The notes under the pieces are model-generated. The model ran no database searches. It was not told where the DNA came from and worked only from the letters and a program-made list of their open reading frames with translations. From Tubulanus polymorphus (Eukaryota > Nemertea > Palaeonemertea > Tubulaniformes > Tubulanidae): DNA of 64,000 nucleotides. The stretch covers positions 8,300,850 through 8,364,849 of the forward strand of contig NC_134029.1 of assembly GCF_964204645.1 (NCBI RefSeq), read 5' to 3'. Below, one piece after another: positions 1 to 11,489 of this stretch; the stretch's first letter is position 1, and each line of letters opens with the position of its first letter. The translations under genes and the position numbers were made by a program.

Positions 1-404
1 TATAGAAGTCGGAATTCTGATATACCTACAGTGTTGTAGTACCCCATTGTTTCAGCAGTACCTCCTCGCCCGTGTGTGTCAATATTATGTATGAATATAA
101 CGAAAAATTTTTCTACGCAATTGTACGAACTATGTCTATGCTATGAGAAAAGAAGTGTACTAATAGCGGAGTGTCAATTTGTTGCCCGGTCGGTCGCAGG
201 GGTCAGCGTGGTGATGCCATCGGATCGTTTTTCGGACATAGATCCCGGTTTGAAAACCTGATTAGAATTGATTAGACACCAAAACACACACGAGCCTTTG
301 TCGGGTTCATTACGTTCACGCCCATTTGTTCTATGTATTATCTATCGATGGAAAATTAACGATGTTTTTAGGTATTAAGTGTTTTGTTTTTTGCGGCAGA
401 TATT

Positions 405-424
405 GTGCGTGTGTGTGTGTGTGT
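405..424. repeat. (GT)n microsatellite
   Basis: A run of GT dinucleotides interrupted once near its start. Confidence 0.8.
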
Positions 425-935
425 AGTACACAATGTATCTTTCGATTCGTAGAAGAACAAACTGAATTAAGCTTTTCGAATTTTTTTAAAATTTTATTAG
501 ATGAAATGGCAAAGCGTAGTGAAATGTTTGTATATTCGGTTTGAGTTCAGGCCTACAGTACCACTACTCTACTACTACTACAAATTTTTATGTTTACTTG
601 TGTATTAAATGTCTAAATATGACCTCTTCGAACAAATACTTATTATTATTACTACTACCTTATTAACTAGAAAAGACTGTTAACGTGTAAAATGTTCAAC
701 GAACAATTATTGTACTTTTTATTTGGACTTAATAATACATGGACATCGTCCCTCAATCCGATGGTTTATCGATAAAAGATTGAAAAAAGAATTTTGATTA
801 ACGATGATATGAAAAAATAACCAAAAATTGCTACAATGTTTATGATCATGTCTGCAACACTAACTGTAAAATTTTACTGGATAATCATAATATTTGCTAA
901 ACGACAATGGGTGGCAAACCGACAACGACTGGAGA

Positions 936-1013
936 ATATATAAATATATATATATATATATTGAAATATATATCTATATATTATTATTATTATAATTATT
1001 ATTATTATATATG
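936..1013. repeat. TA and ATT low-complexity tract
   Basis: Alternating TA is followed by imperfect TTA/ATT triplets. Ordinary simple-sequence DNA. Confidence 0.75.
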
Positions 1014-1200
1014 TGGGCTAGATTTAATTCTAGTTGATACTATGCAGTATGGTTAGACGCGTGCATGTATGTATGTACTAAGCATACTATAACAGGAGTC
1101 TATATTTTTGTAAATCTATTTTCCCTTTGTATGACAAAAAAAGATAATTATATATGTTAGAATTTATTTTAATGAATTATATTTGCTTTGAAACTGATAT

Positions 1201-2560
1201 TCATCTCTCTTGACGCTTTTTGCTTTTTTCATTGATTATTGTCTTGTCGTTTTTTAAAAATGCTGTGTATGATAGCAGTGTTCTTGGCACCGTGAATGAA
1301 AGTTTTGGCTGAATATTTTCTTCATTTGTTCCATTGGTCTCGAGAGCGCGTGGTGCGCGTGCAACTTGAATCGGTTGTTTAGTAGAGAGACGAGGGAGAG
1401 GTCGCGCAGCACCATGGAGATGACACCGTTCTTTGACACCATCCATCCCCGAGTCAATTCGCGTGTATAACAACCCTAGGAGAGATCGATTCCCATTTCT
1501 GAATCTGATCTATTTTTATTTTCGCCGACTCGATAGCATCGCCCGGTGCAGAAGCGATGTCGGGGAGCCCCCTCCCAATATCCTTGACTAGTTCGGAAAT
1601 TTTACGGGTCAGGTCTGTCGGAGCAAAGGACACGAGTAATTGCTGAAAGATTTCACTTACAGCAATTCTGTCTTGGAGAAACCAAAATGACTAAGATGGA
1701 TAATGACTAACGCGTATAAGGCCAAAGAACAAGTACCGTTAGATAGAAGAATGGTTCACATTTTCTGCACATATTTCTACATATAGATTTATTTAATGTG
1801 GCTGCAATTGATTTCCATATATATATATACATCTGCATTTTTCTCAATTTTATTTCGAGCACATTAGCATATGAGACTTGTATAGATAGAATATCATATA
1901 TACAGAAAACATAGGTGCTTGTATAGCAGAGATTTTTTTTTTCAAAACAAAAAAGGACACAAATAAATGGAAATTTCTCTCGTTGAAGAATATACGCATT
2001 GAAGGATTGGTGTTGTTTTTCTGCGTTGTGGGAGTTTTCTGGAACTACTCGAGTCAGTGCAAGTAGAAGGTGAACAGTATTTATTACGAGAACATCTGAT
2101 TCACAAGGACACAAATGCCAACACAGTTATGACACACACACGCGTTATACAAAATGGGGGTGAATGCATAATTCGCTGAATGTATGCTCCCTGTGAAACT
2201 GAATTATAGGTGAATTGAAGGAGGAAGTTCAACCAGTCAATCCTGTCGATAATAATGTTTTTTACTTCCTCAAATTGGTCTGCCCCTGTCCACCTTAGAA
2301 GGATGATGCTTATGTAGCCACCCTACCTGTTCTCTCATAATACACAAGAAGGAATCTTATTACACATAAAGGAATAAACAAACAATTCCTTGGAATAGTG
2401 AAAACGTTTTTTAATTCGACTTAACCATGTATTATGATATAAAAATTGTTTATGATAAGGCTAAACATCTGCCCTGTTTCCTGGTTTTGAATAGGTTTTT
2501 GTGGTAATAAATATTTTTGCGCGTTTGTAAAACATACACATACGACTGATACACATCATA
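1201..2560. other. No supported gene
   Basis: The minus-strand frames of 90 and 135 codons here are rich in residues encoded by AT-rich tracts and have no recognisable motif. Around 1300-1480 a plus-strand frame is open for about 56 codons, which is within chance expectation. I see no repeat shared with the rest of the window. Confidence 0.4.
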
Positions 2561-2567
2561 AGGCCCT

Positions 2568-2855
2568 TTAGAATGATGACGAAGATTTCAAACCTGCCGA
2601 ACTAGATATCACTTGGGAGTGTAATGATTGTACCTTTTGATAATGAAAATTTAAATCATTGTTAATAGAACCATCAGATGGACTGATTTCAAATAAAACA
2701 AATGCTTGATCAAATGAATGCTTATTTATCGGAACAACATTAAACCTGATGTTGCGCACCTTTATCGCTAACAGATGGAAGTACATGTCTCCTTTTAAAA
2801 GGTCAGTTTCACTTTTGAAGAGATCGAAGTGTATATGTGACAAGGTTATAACCTT
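2568..2855 (-). CDS. Possible terminal exon, unknown protein
   Basis: This minus-strand frame is open for about 94 codons and ends at TAA (2568-2570). The translation has a mixed composition with hydrophobic stretches near the middle and a Ser-rich tail. There is no ATG near the left limit of the frame. An AG lies at its upstream edge but with a poor pyrimidine tract. I do not recognise a family. A candidate plus-strand exon starts about 50 bp away, so both cannot easily belong to one gene. It may be a chance open frame. Confidence 0.15.
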   Translation of the reverse strand, partial: KVITLSHIHFDLFKSETDLLKGDMYFHLLAIKVRNIRFNVVPINKHSFDQAFVLFEISPSDGSINNDLNFHYQKVQSLHSQVISSSAGLKSSSSF

Positions 2856-2907
2856 TTAAACCATACATACACGCACCGATACAAGGGATTTCATATTCGG
2901 ACAATAG

Positions 2908-3093
2908 CTCGCTCTGGGCCTGCTTGCCTTCATCGTGAAAGCAGACCCCGACGAAGAAAGAGTCTGCGAATTGATCGCGCAACGATGTCTTTCACCAAAT
3001 TGTCACACGATTCCATTCAGTTCTCGAAGGTCTATAGATCAATCTCTTTCATCTGGTGGGAACACATGCCCTGTTTGCGCCGCGACATTTTAA
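2908..3093 (+). CDS. Possible Cys-containing terminal exon
   Basis: A plus-strand frame without ATG runs for 61 codons from just after an AG (2906-2907) to TAA at 3091-3093. The first ten residues are hydrophobic, followed by an acidic segment. Cysteines then occur as CxxxxCH and, near the end, CPVC. That spacing recalls zinc-binding modules but matches no family I can name. Codon use is balanced and differs from the AT-rich flanks. A shifted plus-strand frame of 99 codons overlaps it and looks less protein-like. With no homology evidence, a chance frame cannot be excluded. Confidence 0.25.
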   Translation, partial: LALGLLAFIVKADPDEERVCELIAQRCLSPNCHTIPFSSRRSIDQSLSSGGNTCPVCAATF

Positions 3094-3468
3094 TGTATCG
3101 AACTGACACAATTAAATTCGTTTGTACGAACCATGAGTCTCTCGGTTGGTTCTCCCGTGCAGTAAACTTGATTAACACATTCTACACCATGTATTCAGAC
3201 GTAATCGGTGACTGCGGACACATGCGAGACTTTGAGTCAATTGATTGTCTTGCGCTTGTATTTATACCAGGATCGGATATCTAATGAGTATAATCATCCT
3301 ATTACACCAGGGTTTATTATCTACGTGTTACGCGTTCACCCCTTGTTACTATTTCATCATCTAATTATATCGGAATTCGTCACTTTCAACGCTGCGTGTT
3401 TGTGTCTGTAGGTAAAATTCCAGCAAAATGGACTGAAATCTTGTCAAAAGAATCTTCTCTGGTAATAT

Positions 3469-3602
3469 GATAGACCGGGCTCAGTTTCATAGACCGGTAC
3501 TATCTTTAAGCTGGGGGTTAAGTTTATTCTATTCATGTTCAATTGAGTTATCCCCAGGGTTAAAGATAATACCTGTCTGTAAAACTGAGCCTAGTAGTCT
3601 AT
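3469..3602. mobile_element. Hairpin MITE, GGCTCAG/GGTTTTATAGAC family
   Basis: The two halves are inverted repeats of each other: ATAGACC...GGGCTCAGTTT on the left mirrors AAACTGAGCC...AGTCTAT on the right. The inner arms carry a TATCTTTAA...GGGG motif in both orientations. A better-preserved relative is at 56609-56717. There is no coding capacity, and the superfamily is not assigned. Confidence 0.65.
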
Positions 3603-3893
3603 CTTATTCAATGAACATCAGGGGACTAGAAATCGTAGAATGTATCAACTCATTAAGATAGCTCTGTTCCATCCTGAGCGCTGCAAAAAACCTATGACTG
3701 AAACCCCTTGTAGTCAATTTCATTCCATATTTAAAACTTATTCGTAAGAGCAGCACACGCAGACAGAACCGAATACATACATGGCAGAAGTAGTGTGGAT
3801 CAAGATGTGGTGATACTGTATTTGGATGTACATCAAGAGCCATTATTTTGTCATTCTGAAACATGTGAATGGAGTCAAGGGCCCGGTGCAATT

Positions 3894-4557
3894 CGACATG
3901 TTTAAAAACTGAAGCGTTGCATATGCGCTGTTGGATACAGATATCGATATCGATACACTAGGCTTAGCGCTCGGAAAAAAACATATTTAATACTTAATGC
4001 TAGTGTTCTTTGCCCCGATACGACCACGGATTAATAAGCGAGATTAACAGATTGACTTAAGTAACGGGATAACCTGGCTGGGATTAGGGACCGTATGGGA
4101 TTAAATGCGATTTGTTACTTTCCGCTATTAAACAACCTCGACCACCTTGAGTCAGCATCATATTCCGTTCTTCTATACCCCTTCGCTTATTACTGCATCA
4201 TACCCCGGCTATGCTATGCGAGATGTGCGCGCAATCAATATATGCAAATAAAGTAGTCACCGACATTCATCCATCGAGAGGAAGGAGCGAGCAATATAGT
4301 TGCACTCCGGAGCGATGATGTAGCGATGTTGAGGAATGTGAAAGTCGTCTCTAAATGTAGTCACTCTCGGCGTTGCTCTTCGGCTCACTCTTGTTGTCAC
4401 ACACACATCGGCGCTGCGACAATGATAATTTCATAGGCAGCAGGGAACATCAAACATACGTGGCGCGCGAAGAGGAGAAAGAGACTGAAGTACAACGATA
4501 AACACAATCTTGCCAATGTCACTCATGTGTAGCCTTGATGAAGTTTTCATAAACCCT
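3894..4557. other. No supported gene
   Basis: A short TATCGATATCGATA motif lies near 3941-3956. The segment 4200-4500 is richer in CpG but has no long frame with coding character. Nothing else is recognised. Confidence 0.4.
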
Positions 4558-4611
4558 CATCTTGCTGTCCGATATCATATATCTCATCTTGCTGTCCGAT
4601 ATCATATATGT
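4558..4611. repeat. 27-bp tandem duplication
   Basis: The unit beginning CATCTTGCTGTCCGATATC is present twice in direct succession, differing only at its last base. Confidence 0.9.
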
Positions 4612-5387
4612 ATAAAACCAAAAATAATTGCGATGAAAAAAAAAACATTACGAGCAAAATATATTTCGTGGTTTTTTTGCCAATCTAGTTTAGAGTGCCG
4701 GTATTGAAATGACGAGGATTGATCCGCAGGAAAGGAATAAGTACCTATGCCTCTTTATGAAGAGCCCTTAAGTAAACTGGTTTCAACATTATTTTCTGCA
4801 TTCTTTTGGGTACAAACCAGGGTGAATGGTCTTTAAAATGGGCTCTCTTATCTCCATACATGATACAGAAAAAAAAACACACCAAGTGTTCACATATTAT
4901 ACAAAAGCCAAATGTAGCAGGGCCTTTACCAAAAATGCTATCAAACTTTCTCCTAATGTCTAGATCAAGTCCAATCCTCCGTGACAGGAAGTCCGGGGTT
5001 CAATACTTAATATAGTGGACGGACTATGGTAGAGTTTCCGGAACACTTTCAGGTTCGATCCCATCTATATGGAAGAGCTTTCTCACTTATCATGACTAGG
5101 TGCACTGGAATCGCATCAAAAATCGTGTTTTCAAATGGATATTAGCTCTGAACATACCAACACAGCAGTACATCTATCCACTCACCCTTGCAACAGAAGG
5201 TATACTTCTCATTTGCGCACTTAACAAACCTTAGCATTACCGCATAGGACAAAAGAAATATCACTATGAAAAACAACTATGCCTTATTATCATAAGAGCG
5301 AGGTTTACGGACGAACTGCTATTTTTATACATATTGTAATGTTTTTACTTTCAGAAAACTCATAACCAACCCTTGCTTTGTCTGTAG

Positions 5388-5512
5388 ATGAAGACATTTT
5401 CTCGAAACTCCCCATCTCCGATGCCAAATCGTTGCTTCATCTCCGGCAACTGAGCTACCTAGAGACAAAAGCTGCAGATGATATCTCGCCGCAAATCCTC
5501 GTTCTCGTATAA
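5388..5512 (+). CDS. Possible 3' terminal exon, unknown protein
   Basis: A strong acceptor-like tract (TTGCTTTGTCTGTAG, ending at 5387) is followed by a frame open for 40 codons to TAA at 5510-5512, entered after two bases. The residues are a plausible mix of Leu, Ser, Asp and Lys, and codon usage resembles coding sequence. It is short and has no recognisable motif. The opposite strand also has an 80-codon frame across it. Splice-site strength is the only positive evidence. Confidence 0.2.
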
Positions 5513-6267
5513 CCATTTCCTTGATCTGCCTCATTAATGAATTAATTCCAAACACGGGCCGATCCAATAGTAAACCAAGGCCATAATACTAATTAAGGGG
5601 CTACTTCCTTCAACAGGCTGCACGAAAACATTTATACGATTGGGCGAATGTATTTTCAAGGTTTTAACTTCATTGGTACTCAGAAATCTTTGGATGGGAT
5701 TTCAGAATTACTAAAAGGCCTTGGGCCCTGTTCCAAAGGTAAATTACGCATATTGGAAACAGTTAACCACTTTTTCGTGAAACTAGTATTTTTCAACCAT
5801 AATTATGTACTAGTCTCCTTCCTATTCTCCTCCCTCTATTTTTTTTCTAGAAGGAATATTCTAAATTCAAAAAGAAGTTTTTTTCCTCAGTTCAGAACGA
5901 AGACTGTAGGCGCGTTCGCGTTCACAAACAGCGACCATGTTTTTACTTGGATCATTAAGCATTAATGTTGGAATCCTTTTATGTTCGGTGTGGAGAATAT
6001 TTTCAGCAAACCGATGAAAAACCGCAGTACAGCGTCGTCATCGGTGTAGCAATTTCTTTACTGTCTAGTGATAATGAAGGTTCCCTACATGGGGTCAATT
6101 TTCCGAGTATTAGATGTGTAGACGACAAACAGATGACACCCTCATCAGTGCAGTTCCAGTTCTCTTGCACAGTATTTCAAATAAGCGAGCACATTTTTAT
6201 GTGCCACAGTGCGATAGGGGAAGTCCCTTGGAAAATACCCTTCCAATATCCGGGGACAATTAAATAC
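5513..6267. other. No supported gene
   Basis: Plus-strand frames of 105 and 107 codons occur here, but they are dominated by Phe/Leu/Ser from AT-rich sequence and show no motif. I judge them chance frames. Confidence 0.4.
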
Positions 6268-6324
6268 AGTAAACCTTGTCTGAGTTAGTCGAAAGTACCA
6301 TGTCTGAGTAAGGCAAGGTTTACT
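6268..6324. mobile_element. Miniature hairpin element
   Basis: The outer parts AGTAAACCTTG and CAAGGTTTACT are exact inverted repeats about 35 bp apart. This resembles an extreme internal deletion of a terminal-inverted-repeat transposon. No TSD is clear. Confidence 0.5.
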
Positions 6325-6359
6325 AAGAGAAGGTTTTTGCTCAAATTTTCCCATAAATA

Positions 6360-6768
6360 CAGGGTCCGATCCAAGGGGATGGTGCAGGGGTGCTGCCCAG
6401 AAATTTTACAGCAAAATGAAATATATCAACCCTTTCAGTGTTGACTAATTAATACCCTATAGTACTGGAGATCAAGAAAATCTTGAAAAATTCCACCCTA
6501 ATGTGTTGAATAACGGGAATACAACTACAGTGCAGTGTGTCGTTTGTTACTAATATAGGTGCTACCATTTTTCAATAGAGATAAAAACTAATTACTAATT
6601 ACATCAATACACCGCAATGCAGTGTACTAGTAAAATCCATCACTAATCTATATCTGTATTTCCAAGAAAGAGTTCATTTTTGACCTGTTTTGGAGGGGCC
6701 CTTTTACTTAAATGATGCCCTTTTTTGGGGTGCATGCCTCCCTGAATCAGACCCTAGATCCGCCCCTG
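6360..6768. mobile_element. hAT-like MITE (CAGGGGCGGATC ends), carrying a nested element
   Basis: The right end reads ...AGATCCGCCCCTG, the complement of a CAGGGGCGGATCTAGG terminus that recurs near 30627, 42007 and 44806. The left end lacks the outermost dozen bases but keeps AGGGTCCGATCCA. Termini of this form are common in hAT non-autonomous elements, so the assignment is by resemblance. A piggyBac-like copy lies inside. Confidence 0.6.
6428..6630 (+). mobile_element. Truncated piggyBac-like MITE nested in 6360-6768
   Basis: It begins with CAACCCTTTCAGTG and shares successive blocks (GACTAATTAAT, AAAAATTCCACCC, GTGTTGAATAACNGG, AGAGATAAAAA) with 14649-14917. The right terminus is not recognisable, so the end is approximate. 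Confidence 0.6.
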
Positions 6769-6769
6769 A

Positions 6770-7785
6770 AAATACCTGCCTATCGAAAAACCTTCATTAA
6801 ATTGTCATCAAAAGTAAGATATTCTGTGACATCATGAGCAATTCTTTATACAGCTCCAGTCCCTCTCCACCACTGCTATGGTCATCTCGTGCAGTAGCCA
6901 CCAAAGCAGTATACATATGTAAGCATAACATTATCTTGCTTGAAGAACGGACAACACATTTATCGATTAATTGGCGCATAAAACTACGACAAAAACAAAA
7001 AAAATAAATGAAATATTCCAATAACATAAATGTTTATTTTTTCATAGATTCAAACAGAATTTATTGGCTTCACGTAAAACAGATCTATTTACAAGTTGAG
7101 TAGTTGTCTGAAGTTGTTGATGAAGTTGTTGATGCTACCTGAAATGACATTAAAAAGAAAAACTTATTAACAACATCCGGTACTTTTAACGAGCCAAACA
7201 GGAAAAAACCAATTAGATATTTTAATGGTAAGTATTGCCATTTATGTAGTTGTGGTCAATTTCTTGTCCGTCTGGTCTACGTAAGAACCTTGGACCGAAA
7301 TTAGAACTCGCAACTGTGCAAACTTGGTCCGAGCAGATAAAATCTAAATTCTAAATTTCAAAATTCAATGTACAAGCGATGTAAACATTGTCCAGGACAT
7401 TAATACACTATGAAAGGTAGAGTAAGATAAGAGGAGGATTATCAACAAGCGATGACAGATGTTAGCAAAGTAAGATCACTCGAAATTTGACTTCGATATT
7501 TGCGTTCGGCCTTCCTTTTCCTTTTCTTTCCATCAACCAGAAGGGATTACACGCCGAACACTCAGGTAATATTCGAGCAAATACGCCGTGTTATTAGTAA
7601 AGATAGCGAAGAGTAGATAGATTTGTATCGATAGATATTTGTAACACGATATACATCAGGCAGTACATGTGATAATCCTATTGATCTGGCTTCTAACCCA
7701 CATGTGGCTTAAATACACGGGCATATGGATCGGGTAGATACATTTTTTTGTCAGCATTTCAATACGAAATGAAGATATATATAAA
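6770..7785. other. No supported gene
   Basis: AT-rich sequence. Bases 7293-7340 resemble one end of the TGTGGAACTGGGTCC hairpin family. A possible splice donor (ATG|GTAAGT) at 7226-7233 has no convincing exon upstream. Confidence 0.4.
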
Positions 7786-7891
<106 letters not shown>

Positions 7892-8142
7892 ATTTGTAAC
7901 AGGACATGGTTTATGTCAACAATATAGCAATATTTCATTTTCTGGCGTCGGAAACCAGACGTGGTTCTGTGTCAGTCGAACTGAATATTCATAGCGTTGA
8001 AATGCGAATATGTTTTACAGAAAAGATGGAAAAATTCGAAAATTAATGAAAGCGAAAAACAAATATTGATAGCGGTAATCAGGCTCAGACGCTCTTTAGG
8101 GTTTCGACGCGGAAGAATGCGCAGCGCAGAATTGAATCATCC

Positions 8143-8250
8143 AGTGCGCCGTGGTTCTGAGTTAAGATTTGACTCAAAACTTTAACTTAAAACATTACAA
8201 AATGAACTAATCTAAACTCAGACTTAACTCGAACTCACAACTGTGGAATG
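8143..8250. mobile_element. Hairpin MITE, TGTGGAACTGGG family, diverged copy
   Basis: The left end (GCCGTGGTTCTGAGTTAAG) and right end (GAACTCACAACTGTGGAATGG) are inverted counterparts. Better copies are at 31688-31803 and 46080-46382. Confidence 0.55.
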
Positions 8251-8489
8251 GTTAATAAAATGTATTTTATGTTGTACAAAGATGGCTTATAAATCACCCC
8301 CAATTATGGCTGAGTCAATATTTGTTGAAAATCTCTTTTCATCGTTTATTTTCTTCCTTGATCATCAATTCTATTTTCACCTTCAATGATATATGCTTGC
8401 CTACAGTTTTTTCCTATGCGCAGCAAGATATTATTTCATCATAAATTGATTATTTCATCTATTAATAACTTTATCTAAAAAAGCAAAAA

Positions 8490-9030
8490 GCCATAAGGCG
8501 ACAACGATTTTTGGGCTCAGGCTCGAAATCTGAAATTTCCATTGCAATTTGGAAATGTTGTATCTATGACCAATAGCTAAGTCTTATGAAGACAACTTTT
8601 TGAATTTCGATTCCATTCCTCAGTTGAGGTTATGTTCAAAGTCATGTCGCTGAAAAACAGAGTTTTTAGTGCCTAGTTCCGTCACTACAGTTCCGTCACT
8701 AGGTGGCGCAGTGGCCCTATTCTTTGCATTGCATAACTAGTCCCCCATACTAAGGGATCATTCATTAATTACGTACGCATAGGATTTGAATTTTTCAACC
8801 CCCTCCCCCTCTGTACGCAAAATTGGCCATTTTTTCGTATACATTAAGCATTACAGTACGCAATTGCACTGACCCCTCCCCCTCCCCTAATGCGTACGTA
8901 ATAAATGAATGACCCCTAACGTTGTACCCAAGTTTCATCAAGATCGAGCCAAAATTAACAAAGCTAAGTTAATGTAGCTAAAAGACAGACCCACGGACGG
9001 ACAGTACGAGAATAAGGGTCTCATGGAAGC
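8490..9030 (+). repeat. Dispersed repeat, copy 1, interrupted by a MITE
   Basis: This shares ordered blocks with 34461-34751, for example CCATTGCA, GACAACTTTTTGAAT, TAGTGCCTAGTT, TGTACCCAAGTTTCATCAAG and AAAGACAGAC. The two copies differ by an insertion of 163 bp plus TSD at 8754-8919. The repeat class is not identified. Confidence 0.7.
8754..8916. mobile_element. PIF/Harbinger-like MITE with TAA TSD
   Basis: The ends GGGATCATTCATTAATTACG and its inverted partner (GTAATAAATGAATGACCCC) form a long TIR continuing through GTACGCAT. TAA flanks both sides (8751-8753 and 8917-8919). The paralogous repeat at 34461-34751 has a single TAA at 34657-34659 between the same flanking words, so it is an empty site. 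A TAA duplication is typical of PIF/Harbinger elements. There is no coding capacity. Confidence 0.85.
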
Positions 9031-10134
9031 CAGAGAACCAAAAAATATTTTTGAAAAAATGTATTGGTCAGGTCTAAAACCATAAGTTGCTACCCCTAAA
9101 TAACATTGCCTCTTATCATACAACAACGAGAATCGGCAGCTCAACTTGGATGACAACGGTCCATGAATTTTTAAAACCGTTCTTCATATTCGATTGTTGC
9201 TGGGAATGAACATTTTTTTCGAGTTGAGTATCGGCCTCCTCCATCGAGGTGAAAAACAATAATTGTATCACCCAATTTCCAATAGAGCCCCATTTCCTTT
9301 TAAGAGTAGGCAATATTTATTGATCGGACTGAATTTCACATGAACACGTCATACAAGCATGCATATTCATACATGATTTCTAATGGGGTATCCGCATATG
9401 GCAGGCGAGGATCCACCAGGTTCGCTAGTGGTTACTCGGTTACCGCGCTTCAATTTCTTCTACACTTCAATTTAATTTGAATAAACTTTTCTTATTAGTT
9501 AAATCAATTTCCAGTAAAACTATACCATACGCTCATTGGGAATGTCAATCTCATATCTATGCGATGACTTGTTTCACAACATTTTCATTCAGGAGCCTAA
9601 AAGTACAGTCCAAAGTTCTTTGAAAATGAACTGATTTTCACTACATATTAATTTATCTATATAACTGAATGTATTGTTACGCCGTCTGGTGAGTGCCGAA
9701 CAAGCTAGGAAACACAGGCTAAAAAGGGTCAATTTGATACCTACGATGACGATGGAAGCCATTTGAAATTTGAAAATCATTCGGTGATTATTCGATGAAA
9801 TCAATGCTACTCATAGAAAATAGAGCTAATTACGTTTCGGTGTGAATTTGAATAATTGAAAACGAACTAATTTGATTGACTCACAATGACGTAACTGCGC
9901 GAACAGAAAATGAGATTGTCATAGCTGATAGTTCAATCACAGACACCGATCGAGTTAACTGTGTTCGAATCTTTTTTTCGGGGAGAGGGGTGCTTAACTG
10001 GTGTTTGACAGGATTGTTAGACTCGGGGGTTCCATTTCACAACAGCGCAATAACTTTTTTAAAATTATTATTTGAAGGATGAAGTCATGGTTAGTTACGA
10101 GCGGCCTATACAACAAAGATAGCCATCCATTGGA
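9031..10134. other. No supported gene
   Basis: Several frames of 60-70 codons exist on both strands without motifs. A short phrase near 9590 (TTCAGGAGCCT) recurs near 52830. Confidence 0.4.
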
Positions 10135-10260
10135 CAGGGTGGCCACTTTTATTTGACTGCTTTTACCCTATTGCACATGGCCCTGGATTCAATCTGCTAA
10201 GGATCCAATCAATCAAATACGTAAGACATAGACGGAAACCATTTAATTTTATGCGCGATC
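10135..10260. mobile_element. hAT-like MITE fragment (CAGGGTGGCCAC end)
   Basis: It starts with CAGGGTGGCCACTTTTATTTGA and then shares CTGCTAAGGATCCAATCAATC with 25163-25338. The right terminus is missing, so the end is approximate. Confidence 0.5.
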
Positions 10261-10539
10261 TAGCAATCTCAACGAATTCCCCTCGAATCTTCCCGAGATC
10301 TTGAGCTTTTTTCCCCCAGATTTCCAGTTTTCCTGTTTGATATAATTAGATTGGATATAATCTTTTTCCTCCCCCCTAGAGCCTGGTCCAGATCTCGTCA
10401 GCATTTTCCAAAATAATTTATCATAAATATTTGAAAATTATTTCTGTTTTGTTTGCCAACTAATTCTATAACATATATTTCTATATATATATATATACAT
10501 AAATACTACGAGGAAGTATACATGTATATACACCAATGA

Positions 10540-10794
10540 TTAACATTGTGGTTTTAGTTCAATATTTGATAACGAATACCTTGACCCTTCGTGTTTAATG
10601 ATAAGACATTCTTCCTCAAACAGGTTATAAGCCAGCATTTTAGCCCGGTCACGAGAGATTAAGCCAGAAAATCTTATCAACAAACGACTGAATCTACTTA
10701 TCAACCGTAGCTTATCAAAATCAAGCCTACACGCGTTCCTGATAACGTCAAAGAATTCTTTACGAACAGATTTCTGGGAATCAGCATCTAGCAT
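10540..10794 (-). CDS. Possible small ORF or exon, unknown protein
   Basis: ATG at 10792-10794 opens an 84-codon minus-strand frame ending at TAA. The translation is mixed, with predicted helical stretches rich in Arg, Leu, Phe and acidic residues, which is unusual for chance frames in AT-rich DNA. Helix-rich adaptor domains came to mind, but I cannot show a signature. A TA-rich segment lies just upstream. No splice donor is evident within the frame. It may be a single exon or a chance frame. Confidence 0.25.
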   Translation of the reverse strand: MLDADSQKSVRKEFFDVIRNACRLDFDKLRLISRFSRLLIRFSGLISRDRAKMLAYNLFEEECLIIKHEGSRYSLSNIELKPQC

Positions 10795-11043
10795 TATATA
10801 TACATATATAGTTGGAGATATACTTTTAGATATTTCTTAATGTAAATAAAGATTACAAAAGGCTATCGCAAGATCGCGGAGAGGTGAAGTGATCAGCGAA
10901 ATCTAGCCACTTACATTAATTGCAACGATATTTACAGCAAATAGCAAATAAAAAAGGAAATGTCGAGGCCGACAACATTGGCTGATATGCATGTGCACAA
11001 CAAGAACATAAGCTAAAACGTCAAGCTGGATGTTATAGAATAA

Positions 11044-11125
11044 TTGCACGCCAAAGAGACCGAAATGTATCCTTGAGCTAAAAGTATTCGATGTTTGTTT
11101 TGACTATATTCTAGCGTTATCTTCA
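11044..11125 (-). mobile_element. Fragment of the CCTTGAGCTA hairpin family
   Basis: It shares GAAATGTATCCTTGAGCTA and TGACTATATTCTAG with 48139-48361, followed by TATCTTCAGGAATAC. Boundaries are approximate. Confidence 0.6.
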
Positions 11126-11339
11126 GGAATACAAAGGTTATAACAAAATAATGTTCTATGTATAGAACACAGACTAGTAGTAAGATGTGATAAAAGGCTA
11201 GGGATCATATATACAGCATAAAGACAGTCAGGACTCCCTTACACAACCGAAACAAATTCAAGAGAAATATAAACTAAACATCTAAAATAAGGAAAATATG
11301 AGTGAAAAAGACTAAATAAGTTGAAAAAGACTACACTCA

Positions 11340-11489
11340 GCCCCTGATATACCGCTCACATCGGTGCAGAACAGTTTTGGCGGTATACATAGTATGGCGG
11401 TGTATCCGCGGTGTCTACGTATTTGTATTGAGATGTACATTGAGAAAACCTGGCGGTAGGTGGGGGTGGCGGTATATCGGGGTTGACTG
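11340..11489. mobile_element. Tigger/pogo-like MITE
   Basis: The ends TCAGCCCCTGATATACCGC and GCGGTATATCGGGGTTGA are inverted repeats, and GCGGT motifs recur inside. The termini resemble Tigger/pogo (Tc1/mariner) ends beginning CAGTC, but a TA duplication is not cleanly visible. Confidence 0.6.

Larger units (their letters stand above)
1..1200. other. AT-rich sequence, no gene seen
   Basis: There is no convincing coding frame. The stretch contains a GT dinucleotide run near 405-424 and an AT/ATT low-complexity block near 936-1013. It could be the 3' untranslated end or an intron of a gene lying to the left, but no poly(A) signal with a supporting coding end is visible. Confidence 0.5.

Noticed and set aside
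5045-5070. AGGTTCGATCCC, a tRNA B-box-like word
   Set aside because: No A box at tRNA spacing and no cloverleaf pairing in the surrounding 80 bp.
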